Positions 47,701-59,851 of a stretch of 64,000 nt of DNA are shown one piece after another; position 1 is the first letter of the stretch; each line of letters opens with the position of its first letter. The notes below the pieces were generated by a model that had not been told where the DNA came from, did not search any database, and worked only from the letters and a program-made list of their open reading frames with translations. The position numbers and the translations under genes were made by a program. The stretch spans positions 9,610,001-9,674,000 of the forward strand of contig OZ234500.1 in NCBI GenBank assembly GCA_965153455.1, read 5' to 3'. This DNA is from Sphagnum compactum. Taxonomy: Eukaryota; Bryophyta; Sphagnopsida; Sphagnales.

Positions 47701-50700
47701 GGGTTTGGACACTCTGTAGGACTTCATCCACTTCATAAGACAGATGGGGCTAAGCATCAGAGTGCTTATTGGACAAATGGGAATAAAGGCATTGAGGAAT
47801 TGAGAATACAGTCCAGTGGTGGGAGCCTCCTCACTTCAGCCCATTTCCGCCCAAGTTTAAGGTATATCTGCAGAAAAGTTACAACAGTCACGCCTTTGGA
47901 GTGGTCCATTTATCAAAAGCTATTGCTGAACAACCTGACACTATGCTGATTGGAGCAGGAAATTATAAAAATATTGACACCAACTATAAGACTTAAATGT
48001 TGGGTTGTGCAATCACACACTCCGTGAGCTAAAATATATACCTTAAGGTGAGGTCTCATGGAATTCTGTTGGAATGCCGACATACCCAAAACTCTAGACC
48101 TCAAACAGAAGTCTACCACAGTTTTACTGGTAGCATACATATAGTCGACCATGTACAATGAGATGGTTCTTGTTTAAGTGCTTATTTTGTCCCTGGCTGT
48201 AGTATGGGATGACATGTGTACTAAATCTGACCAAGGCATTTTTTCCCAGAGCTTGGACTTCACAGACTTGACAGTTGGGGATTGCAATGGGCCAGGTATT
48301 TGCTGTGTGGGCTTGAAAAGCAAATGATGTTGCCAGCAGTTGTCGTTTTTTTCCGGCCAGAGAATTGCAATGTGGGCCTTAAGGATGCAACTGAGGTAGG
48401 CTTGTCTTTTGAAGAGTATTGTGTGGATTTGAAAGTTCTGCTGTGCCTTGTGCCGAGTTTGTAAACTCCCCATGACCGGTTGTCTTCATTTCTATTCAGC
48501 AGCTTGATGTTTTCTTTTGTCCTTTTGCATGTCAAATGAAACTCTGGAGGTCAATCACTTGTTTGTCTCCCTTCTAATTCTGCCTCAGCTAGCAGTTGGA
48601 AAGTTAGCAACTGACTGCTACTTTGGGGTCTTTTTGTCTTCTTTCCTTCTCCCTGTCTTACAGTTTGGTTGGACTTCTGTGGATAGTCCACCCTCTACTG
48701 TGGGCAGCTGTTGAGATTTCTTGCACAAAGATGTACCATTTGGGTGAAGCTTGGAAATTTCCTCCAGTTTCAGATTCCCTCAGGCAGATTTTAGATTCCT
48801 TGATCTTGAACCAAGTTTTCTTGTTTGTGTTTGTCTCCTCTTTTATGAATATAGGTTTAGTTTGCAGTGATGCAGTTTATCTTGCATAATCGATCTGTTC
48901 TTGTGCCTGTTGTTTGTATAGATGAGTTATTCAGTCTTAGGAATCTTATAAGCCTTCTATACTAGTTGATCTGTTTCAGTTTTGGCCTCAGGTCCAAATA
49001 ATTCATTCTTGGTGCTGGAAAATGACAGATATATCCAGCAGGCTTACTATCAGAAATGGAGGTGACACGTGTGAGAGTGCAGCTTGACAACTTACTAGAG
49101 ACAAATCCTAACCTCAGGACTTTGGTGTGTGGATTCTCTCTCTGCACAGCTATTGTAGTGTCAAAGCTCTCATTTTGAAAATCTTATTTTACTGCCATAT
49201 ATCAAATTAAGGGTAGAGAGTGCAACACATGGCAGGTTGAGAATTCTGGGTCCATTGATGGGAAATGTCTATGTCAGTGGAGGACATAAAAGAATAACAA
49301 TTGTGCTCTTTAGCAGTGTCTCTTCACCCTTGGTGCTACTGCCTCCTTGTCATAGATGGATATTTTCTAGCTGCCAAAATACAGTGGTGGTCAGAACTGA
49401 GAGGCCCAAGGATGACCGGTTTTGCCACTTATCCTATGATAGCTGGGTTGCAAAATATGTAATGTCTAGCAAAGTCCTACTGGACCTAGTTGTCATCTGT
49501 GGTGAACCCACAGACTACCTATAAGTGACCCTGAGTCTTGGCAAGTCCCTAGGATATTGGCTTTTTGAAAGGACTTAAGATGACCCCAAACTGCATCGGT
49601 TGCTATAGTGCAATCTGGCTAGTTTCTAGGGAAAAGCCAACAAAAGCAATCTGATTAGTGTTATACTAATTACATGTATGTTCAGATATATGTAATGTGA
49701 GCTAATTTTGCTTGTAACCAATGTTTGGGTCTGTGATGTGATGTTATGTCTGTAGGTGAAGGAGGAAGATGAGACAGCAGTTTTGTTAGGAATGACAGCA
49801 TACCATGAGGGACAGCTGCCTGTTTGGCAAAATTTTCTTAGGAACTTGTTGCAAAATGACTTGGTGATTGACACCTTCAGTTCTTTCTCTCATGAGCTTT
49901 TGTCATAACCATGAGCAAAGTGGTTGTTTAAAAAGATGGTTCTATTCTGTTTAAAACAGATGACTGGTTGATTTTCTTTCAGGTTCTGAGTAGCATGGTA
50001 GCTCTCTTGCGCATTGAACGTGTAGAATTTTCAGTTTAGTAATTTGGATCTTTTGAGGATGTGTCCTTATGGTTGAATGTTGACTGAAAAGGCAGTGACA
50101 TTTTTTCTGGATTGATGTAATCTTTTGCTTTCAGGTGTGTGAAAGCAATCTTAGGATCCCACTTATGTGGGTGCTATGGCAAGGGTGACATGCTTTTGAC
50201 ATAATGATTATTGAATAATTGCAGATTAAACTGGTGTTTGCAACAGAGTCTTTGTTGCAACATACCCACATATGTGTTCGAACTGTAGTAATTTCTTCTG
50301 TTGTCAGAAACACCCATGCTGGCAACTCGCTACTCCCTACCAGGTACTTATCCATTGCTCTGAATAGTCATAATCCAGGGCTTCTACTAGATAATTGTTT
50401 GTGTGCTCAAGCAAGTTTGAAATCCATCAATAGACTATATTCTCTTTCATTGTTGTCTCTCAATTGATATGTTTTGAGAAACTCCAATGGGAAAAAAACT
50501 TCACAGCAGAAAAACCACTGACAGATGTCAGAGGAAGCAAATAACCAGGGGTAAGAGAAATGCCAGTTTGCAGACAAATATTCATAGCAGAGAAATTTGT
50601 GAACTACCTATATGTAAAGGAAGCTTGTGGTGTGTGCCTTGGAATAAGCTGCTAATATAGCCAATCTGTCAATTAACTGGAATGTTAAGCCCTTGGACCG

Positions 50701-53700
50701 AGCTGTTATTTTGGATTCTTTAACTGGTCTCCTAACTTGTGTTGCAGTGAGTTTTGGCAACTTCAAGATGTTGCTGGTCGAAGGGGTGTGGATGCTGAAG
50801 GGACTGTGGTGAGTTCCTGTGACTTCTGTTGTGGTGGAAGAGAAAGACAGAAAGGGAAATGAGAGTCTGGTTGATGGCTCATGGAGCCATGGCATAGATG
50901 TGTCAAACATGTCCTATATTCCAACGGCAGTAATGTGGCAGCGGTTGGGAATGTAGGTGTTCTTGAAAAGTCTTCAAAGTGGGCCCAAAGAGGCAGCGAG
51001 TGTTGTATCGGAGAGTCCTCCAGCAATATCATCTGCTTTTACTCCCTCGTACAGTTTGCTTCTGAACCTTGTGTCCAAACATAGCCTGCCTCAGGTAATA
51101 ATCAATCATGGCCTTGAGAATTTCATAACAATGTTTTGGTCTTCGGAGTTGGCATTGATACCAAGGTGGTCACAAAATTGCTAACGATTCTCTTCTCACT
51201 GTGCAGGTCAAAGAAATACTGCAAAGGAGCTTCTCAGATCATGTGGTAAGTGACAACCTTGTCAAGGTCTTATCTCTCCTGGTGACCAAATGCAACTTCT
51301 GCATATTTTTGTTTAACTTTCATTGTCTAATCATCAGATTTTGTGGTTCACCTGTCCCCAAAATTGTTTCGAGTGGCACATTTTGGGGTGTATACCTATT
51401 CATCCTGCAATCGGGTTGGTAGAAAATCCAGTTGATGAGATACTTTAGCGAGACTTTTCTGTGCATGTGTAGGCATTGTTCATAGAATGATTGGAAGCAT
51501 TACTCAAATATTTTCTCACATAACACACAGGTCACCAAGGATGCAAGCCAGTTGGATCGGAAAATCAAGCAATGCCAGAAACAGAAACAGTTGTTGGAGG
51601 ACAAGCTTTTCCAGGTCTTGTGCATTAATTTCAACAGTATCTCACTATCTTTTTATGATCCAAAGTTTTCTGTCACTTTATTCTCCAAGCCTGAGGATAA
51701 GTCACAGGTCAAGCAGTGGGCACATTCTACATTTGTGTAACACATAGATGATTCCTTTAATTCAGGATTTTGGGGAGCAGGGTACACACTTAGCATCCAT
51801 CTTGTTGCTAACCTTTGTACATTTCTAATCTTATCCAAGAGCAGGAATTGACTCGAGAGAATGGCTCCAAATTGAAAGAGGCAGCTATTTTTACCCGTGT
51901 GGATGTGAGAGCTCAAGGCTGTGGCAAGCCATGGTCCCATGGTGTCATTCCTGCTGTGCTCCTTGCAGTAAGTGCTGTGATATTCTGACCAGAAATACCA
52001 AGGAACCTTTAGCAAAACTTTTCAATTATACTGAATGCTTGTGTTGTTCTTCATTGAAGCAGGCAGTAGTGTCTCCTGGTTCTTGTGTGTCTTTTCCCAT
52101 TTTCCCCAGATGGTGTGCTCATTATTTGTCCTTATTCCCTTCAATCTTCCAGTGTAATCTGTAAGCATTCTGAGTTGCAATAATGGCAAGACTGTGTCCT
52201 AGTGTTCTTGCTTCTGTTTATGTTCCCTCTGAAATGCATTCACCGATTTGAGGTTTGCGGGGCAGGTGGTTCCAGGTCCAACTGAAATGTTCTACATGAC
52301 TCTTTGTGCTGACAACAATTTTCGCCTTGTCCCTGGTTGGTATCAAACTTCTATGGTTATGGAATATTTCACCTCAGATTTTATGCCTCTGCTAGTGGGA
52401 CTTGGGAGTGAATTCAATGACACCTTAATTGCATCATTTTGGCCAGGAGTTGAGATGCTGTCAGCCATATGACATAGCAAATATTGGTAGTACTTTTGGA
52501 TCCTGTGAACTGTGTTGAGGGTTCAAAAGAATACCTAGGTTTGTAGCTCAGCAGGTTGTAATAGTTCCTTTTCCTAGCATAATGCTTTGTATCCTCCCTT
52601 CTGAAATTGGGGTGTGTGGTGACTGCAATGCAGCTGGTGCAATAGATCACGTCTATTTGGAAGAAGAGGCAACAGTAGAAACCACCTTCAAGAAGATTAC
52701 TGGAGATGTGTTGCAATCACCCTCGATACCACCAAAAGAAAAGTGGAATGTTGTGGTGAGTTTTCACCTCTTGCCTTTCTCTTAATGTTTCTGACCTACA
52801 AATTGGTGGGGTTTGTTAACCAATCAATAACCTCCTCTTCTAAAGTCTGTTCTGCAAGACCTACATGAAGGTTTAAGGTTTGGACTTCTTTACTTGACAA
52901 TCATTCTTGGGAAAGATTTTTCCTTTGGAACAGGCAGGGGCCTGGGTTGATACTTGATATCTCCTTGCCAAGGATGCTTACTTAAACAACCCTGGAAGGT
53001 GCAGTTGTAATCCATCTTACTAGGATCCAAAACCCTAAGCAGATCATGGGAAGAGGGACAGACTGGAAAGTAGATATCATATTTGAATCTGAGTCTCACT
53101 AACCTATTTTTCAAAACCCCTATCAACAATTTGAAAAGTCTGCATGAGGGTGTTAGTGACAAAATCTGTCTGTAGGTTTGTAATCTGTTATGTACCATCC
53201 TTGAGAAATCAACAGATCAATGGGCTTAAATTTGTGTGCAGCCAACAGGCAGCTTCGGTTATGTGGCAGTAGGCTCTAAAGACACTTCCATTCTTGTTGA
53301 TGTGATTCTGCAACACTCTGAGCATCAGCCCTGTCCTGATATAGAAGACAAAGGTGATGTCCAGTGTCTTACATTCTACTTTTTCTTTCTTGATATGCTG
53401 GATTTCACATGCCATAGGTTTCTTCTGTACATAATTCAATTGATGACTTGTTCTGATGCATTCCCTTCTTTGTATGTCTAAACTATAGGATTTTGGTAGG
53501 TTGAATGCAAGATGTGGCTCCCTATTACAGCTGTGTTCTCTTTGTGGCATGTTAGAGAATCCAAAACTCTGGCTCACATCATTTGGCTGATGTGCATGCT
53601 AAATCCTTGTATCTCAATCCTTGTATGCAGCAAAAATCCTGAGGAAAGATATAGAAGCTGTTGATCTGGAGCTGAAGTCTTTGCATTCAAAGGTGACCCT

Positions 53701-56083
53701 GCACCATGGGAATGGTAAGTACCATCCCTTCATGAATCAACCTTGTTCAGTTGTTGATAGACCCTGTTATAATCTGACAGGATCAACTTTGTGCATACCT
53801 TCATGACCTATTGGGCTTGAATACAAGCAAACCTATGGGTGAATGCAAGGTCCTGAACTCTGGTTTTGATGTGGGATCAGGTTTTGTACTTTATGAATGG
53901 AAGTTTTGAATCTTTTGTTTGAAGATCCACTTTTATTGGCTGATCCTCAGAATGTTTCAGAAGTCATTTGAGTGTTTATAGGTGGTACGGGGAAAGTGGA
54001 GACTCGTGCTGCAGTGGGTGCAACATGGAAGGAAGCAATTAGGAAAATCCATGCCCTGGAGAGGGCTGGAGCACTCACACCATGCGAAAGCAACACCTCT
54101 CTGTTGAAATTGCAGCCTCTTGGGGTCCTGGTAAGCAGCTCCGGTCTTCATGCACCTGCTCAGCAAATTGATAGCAATTCATTGTAATGAATAAGCAGAT
54201 CTGCGATGGCTTTATGAGATCAGATGCAATTGGAGCAGTTGCTCTATATTCTGAGGAAGATCATGCTGTAATTAAGTTCTTTCTTTCCACTTAGTGTTAA
54301 CCTGTCAAAGAAGTCAATGTTATTGAGGAACAGAATCCCACCCTTATCCTTCGAAGTGGTGGATATGTGCTGATAATTTCAGTGTCTCTACAGATATCAA
54401 GGTTGCAGGGGGTGGAAAATGAGCTGTGGGTGGCCTTGTTGCTCACCTCCTCTGTCATCAAGCCATTAACAGCACCTGAATTGGCAGCCATATTTTCAGC
54501 ACTGGCATTGAATGAACAGCAGAAGAAAATTTTTGTCCCCAACAAAGTAGGTGCACAATATCCTGCAAGAAAATTCTTGTTGTCTGGAATCTTTACATTA
54601 ACTTCTTAACATGTGAATGTTGTGATATGGAAGTTTGCTTTTTGCAGTTTTTGCAAGATGACTTCTGTTATGTCAATTTAAGAGTTTTTTTCTCTCCACG
54701 GGTTAGCCGGCCAGTTCACAACTTTAGACAACACTTACATTGAAGCGTGTGTTCTGATGCTGGAAATTGGTGAGATCAGGTAGAGCCTCTATTCAAAGCC
54801 CCAAAAAGGATTCAATTGGCACTGGGAAAGCTTGCAACTCTGAGGGAGGAGGCACTGGCCCTTCAGGGATTTGACAATGTATGTATCCTTGTTCCTTGGT
54901 ATCCCAATACTTGTTTGCATAGTAGATGACAAACTGGGGGACTTTGAATTGATATCCGATTCTACCATGGTCTTGAAAGTACCTAACAGATACTAATGTC
55001 AGATGGGCCCTTCCTCGGGGGTGCACACATATCAATGAGATCAATTTTGTCCTGAAGGTGTGAGGACCATGTCTTGGAGGTCATATGCTTTGATAAGGGA
55101 TAAGCTACTGAGGCTGTTGTTTGTGCTTTTGTATAATGTCTGTAGCCACCTTTATGTTTTGACACCTCAGTAGCAGCTTCGGTGCATGCATGGGCAAGGG
55201 GTACCTACTGGAGTCAGCTTTCTAGATACACAAGGTACTGCTGTTAAATTGAAATTGTTCTATATATTGAGTTCCAATGACTCTACTATTGATTATAACT
55301 TTGAAAGGCACACTTCAGTTTGGTGACAGGATAGTTGTAGACCAACAGAATATATTTGCCAGTTATAACCGGTGGATATGCATCCAACATTGCTTGAAAC
55401 TCCACTGGGGTTCTCATTACTTGTCCAGAATTATTAGCCCAGAAGTGCAGAACTCTGATCTGGTTTGACCTAGCAAGAGGTTGTGCACTCATAGGTATGA
55501 TATTGTGCATCCAGAATATGGACCCATAATTGTAATTGGCACTTTATCTTGTAGTATCCAGCATAATGTGAATTGTTCTGCAGTTTGAGTGAGGGAGGCA
55601 TTGTGCGGGTGCTACAAAAGACTATAAAACTACTTCAGCTTATTGACAGTGTCAGCAGTCAAAGTACAAAAGAATTATCAGCTTTAGGAGGGACTCCAGG
55701 GCTACATAACATTGCAAGGAGAGCAGCTCTTCTGCTACAAAGGTGAGTTTCATCATGAAGGCATTTAGCCAGCTATGATTACATGATTTGCCTTGTTTCC
55801 AAGTGATCCACAATAACATTCCACCCCTTGCCCAGTTCCTCCAGTATCTGTTTGAGTTATGTATTGCAGTCTGGCACTTAAATAGTTGCTGTGCTTGGAA
55901 TTGAATCATTTCATGGATGTGTGAGGATCATGGTGTTTGGTACCAGTTTGTGCAATCTACAGAAGATATATGCTTGTACTTGATGAATCTAAATATCTGC
56001 ATTTGCTTGGGTACAGGTTCCCAGTGGAAAGTGAGGAAAAGGAGGAAGAGGTTACAGACCTTGTTAAAGGCAGCTATAATTGA
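41743..56083 (+). CDS. ISE2: ISE2-like SKI2-type DExH helicase protein with degenerate catalytic motifs
   Basis: ISE2 is a SKI2-like RNA helicase of plastids needed for chloroplast RNA processing and plasmodesmata. I joined 28 exons in phase (1,587 residues). They begin 41743-42283, 43722-44196, 44489-45509, 45897-46007, 46259-46324, 46649-46897, 47036-47137, 47364-47418, 47699-47861, 48266-48395, 49029-49124, 49756-49863, 50225-50343, 50748-50808, and end 53982-54130, 54394-54546, 54780-54882, 55171-55234, 55584-55742, 56017-56083. Walker A is intact (APTGAGKS, residues 696-703). Motif II reads DKFQ (797-800) instead of DEVH, motif III SMP instead of SAT, motif V ATESLLQHTHICVR, and motif VI QLQDVAGRRG instead of QMAGRAGRRG. 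The C-terminal part stays close to ISE2 (ENELWVALLL, VHAWARGTYW). Residues 1-680 are basic, serine-rich and family-specific, and could include a plastid transit peptide. Exon 1 and its donor are the weakest part; 44493 is an alternative start. Confidence 0.82.
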
Positions 56084-59000
56084 GACTTGCTTGAATTGAC
56101 AGAACCCATGCAGTGGTTCCGATCATAGATATCAGAATGCCCATTTGATTCAAGACAAGTTATATTTCAGTAGGGAGACAGTTTAGGCATTCATTATGGG
56201 AGCTTATGTACAGTTTGGCACCCTTGAAGGGTTCTTGAAGAAATGATTCCTATTGACACAGATCTGTTGAGGTTGCATTTTTATTAGGTTTGTACAACCT
56301 TCAGCTTATTCAATGATACCACCAAGCTAGAGGGATGATGCATCAAGGTTGGTTGGGATGAAGAAATTCATTGACAGGAAGTTTGGAATTTGCCAGCATG
56401 GTGACTTGGGATTATGGTTACTTATTTGTAACAGAAGTCAATACCCCCATGATTTACTCAAGAATACTCATGTGTAATTTCCTGCAATTTGTGAGAAGAT
56501 CTTTGACAACTGCAGCAATTTCTGTGATGGTCAATTACTGACCTTTACATACTAACCCCTAATGGGGGTGAACTGACTATATACATAGTGATTTCTTTAA
56601 GGATGAGTGGTTTATATTTCAGGAATCATGAATCATCAAGTATGTTTGTGCATCTGTTTGAAGTAGGATTGTCCACCTTCTCTCTTTCCCCTCCCTCTTG
56701 TGAAATGTGTGTACATATTTTTATGCCTCCTGACTGAAAAATATGTCTGTCCTTTTTAAGGCTGACCAAATATGGCATGCAACTTCTCACAAAATCTATG
56801 TCATACAAAACAACCTAGAGGGATTTCTAAACAAAAGTGCCATGGAACAAAATTGATATGTGCTAAACTTTGCCATATGCATACCGTGTGTAATCTTGTA
56901 GCATAAGATAACATGGTATGGTGATAATAAACACTATAAGAGGAAGATATGTTGTGAAATAGAGTAGGATTTAGGGTTTTATCTTTTGGCATCCATAAGT
57001 GAACAGCTGCAAAACTGTTACTTCCAATTAGGACTTCAGGCTTTGTGCAGAGACTGCTAGAGTTCATTTGTTTTCAGCAGTGTACTATGAGTATTGTGGA
57101 CTTTGCATGTGAGGCATCAAAGTTGGAGTTTGATGTGTGCTAGGGGCTGGAGTTTTAAGAGATGGAAAGCAAGTGAAGAGTTTAGAGCTTTGATGTTGTT
57201 CTACAGTGTTAGCAGACGGGAAGTTTTGTAGGTGAATGGAATTTGAGTGAAGAGCGTTGTGCCTTAGTTCAAAGGGTGATTTTAAGACTTGGAACTACCT
57301 TGGAACTATGTCGTTTGTTGCTGTGTGACTGACTCAGTGGCATTGATGGATTCTACTTCTAGATTTGAATGTCCATGAGATCTTAGTACTGATGCAACTT
57401 TTGGTAGTGAACCAATGTGACATCTTTATGAAAATACACTGAACATGAGAAGTTTAAATTTTTGAGGGTTTTTTTTTGCTATACAACTCTGTTTACAGTT
57501 TACACCAGTGTTGGTGGTTTCCAATCTGGTTTTTGGTTTTGTTCTGGGTAACTTTACTTGCAGGTCAGCTTGTTGTTGGACCCATAACCTGAACTAGACT
57601 ATGCTACCAACCTCCTACTGGAATTGGAATAGAACCTGAAACTAGACCATGCAACCATCTTTCTATTGGAACCAAAACCCATACCAGATTGATGCTGCAC
57701 TTCTTAAAAGTTTCTGATTCTTTAGGCAGTCACTTAAGACTTTTCAAAAGTTTATCAGGTAAGGATGTTCATTTTTGTGACATGATCAATTTTATTTGGT
57801 TGTACATCACTGATATTGCACACTTTTTACCTTGGGTCTATCTCTAGGTAGTGTGGAACAGGACTCGGTTCTTAACTGGACTAGTTTTGAAATTCTTTGA
57901 AAGACACTAAAACTGGAGGTTTAGGAATCTGGCAAACCATATTCAGAACTGCACAGAGGTTCCAAATTTTTTAAGGAGTTACTGGATCTTGAATTGAAGG
58001 TTCCTTTGAAATTTAACTGGAACCTGACAGAAGGTTTTGTTCAAAACCATGAACCAGACAACACTAGTTTACACTTATTCTGTGTTTCATGGTAAAGTTT
58101 TGGTGTCCTGGGTTTGTTCCTAAATGGTTCTGTCTGTAACATGATTTGCAATTGTGGAAGTTTTGTCATATGAATTGCATTATGGAACTTGGAATATTGA
58201 GGCAAGTGGGGTGCCATGAAATTGTGAGATCATTGGGTGTGGTGGGAAGTGACCACTGCTATTACAATTATGTTAAATTGGTGTCACATAAATGGAATTA
58301 TGGAGCCTGGAATGTGGAGGTAAGTGAGGAGGGCAAATCTGGATATAGTTGAGAATCGCCTTTTCAACTCTACTCCTCACCATTCTCTCAGCATGTCAAA
58401 GCTCCCAAGTAATGTGAGAGATGGGCTCTTGGTCCTTCCTAAAACTCTTATGCTCTATTACTAGAGTGTTGAGACATAAAGATCAAGGTCACAATTCAGA
58501 TCTGAGAGTAGATGGGCTAGAGCAGCAAAGACCAAACATCAAAGTAGGATTCGAACATTGTAGAACATAACTCAAGAGTAGTCAAAGAAGAGCCTCAAGA
58601 GCCAAATCGATAGAGACTAGACTCAGAGTAGAGCCCGATCAACACATATCAGACCTAACAATAATAATAAGAAAACCACAAGAGCAAGATTTAGAGGGGA
58701 AAGTAGAAAGAGGAGTTTTACAATTAAAATTTCAAAACATTTCTATATTACCATTGGATGTAGAGTCCTATAATTCCTAGATATAGTACAAGGAACCCCA
58801 AGAGAGGCAAGCTTCAAGAAATCACAATTTGATCCACACATCAATAGCCTACATAAAGATAATAGACCATAACTTAGTTTGGGATGATTTCAACCACGTG
58901 TATACTCTCATTGCTTCTTCTCAAGAACTAGAGGCATATGCACTTGACACAAATTCTAAACTTGCACATTTTCTTGATTCTTGGGCTAGATTCAAGAAAT

Positions 59001-59851
59001 TCAATTTCGTACCTCATTGGCTGATAGATGTAAGTAGCTCCAACTTGGAACATTCTAACAAATTCAACTTTTGCAAAGCCATCAATTGGCCAATAGATGT
59101 AGGTAGTTGCTTCAACTTGTAACACCTCCACAATTTCAACTTTTGCAAAACCATCAATTGGCCGATAGTTGCGTGACGGATGAAAAGCTAAGACCCTTCA
59201 AGTTTGGCAAGAAACTGAAAACTATTTGTTTTACAATCCATCTTTGAACCCCAAAGCTAGCCAAGCCCAATCAAGATCACAATGGTCTTCTAAGTTCTCA
59301 AATGTACTAAGACTCACCCTGTTACCCTAGAAATGCAGCAATTTTTTTTCAATTTGGGGATTCCCCCAAAAGACACAGAACATGAAGCAGAATATTCCTT
59401 TAAATTTTAAATTTTCACATTTGTGCAAAATTTTGCAAAAAAAAATGTGGCTGTGTCTGTGCATTGAATTATACATAATTCATGAAATGTTTTAAATCCA
59501 CCATGCTATTGCTCTTTGTTTGAATTAGAATTTGTGTTAGTCCTTTTTGCAAATCCAGTAATAATAGACTTACAGCCTACACCAGACAATAAGACCATCG
59601 GGGTCCTAACATTCTATACATGAGTGACCAGCCTAATGCCTTTTAGAGTGAAACTGATTAGGTAGCACAGAGCACTTCAGGAAAGCTGTGTGAACACAAC
59701 AGTTCTTAGAAAATGGTACCCAGTTGGGATGGCAAATATATTACATGCGGGTATGGTACATCCTGTCCACAATTGAAGAATTCCTGAAGGCTAATTTGTT
59801 TATAGTATACAGAAGAAAGTGGAAAAGAATGGTCCCAATTGCAGGGCTCGT
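56084..59851. other. Intergenic region between the ISE2-like and CASP-like genes
   Basis: No gene was found. The two flanking genes converge here, so both 3' ends lie in this region. It is AT-rich with degenerate tandem duplications: a pair of about 50-bp units at 57560-57670, a pair of about 45-bp units near 58165 and 58285, and the array at 58997-59176. A TTTAGGG motif occurs near 56966. Confidence 0.5.
58997..59176. repeat. Degenerate tandem repeat, three units of about 64-72 bp
   Basis: The phrase AATTCAACTTTTGCAAAGCC, then CATCAATTGGCCAATAGATG, recurs three times, at about 58997, 59061 and 59132, with substitutions and length changes. The strand is open through the first two units only by chance. 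Confidence 0.8.

Noticed and set aside
58146-58352. 68-residue frame with internal similarity
   Set aside because: The similarity comes from a degenerate DNA duplication about 118 bases apart. Frame and composition do not suggest a protein.
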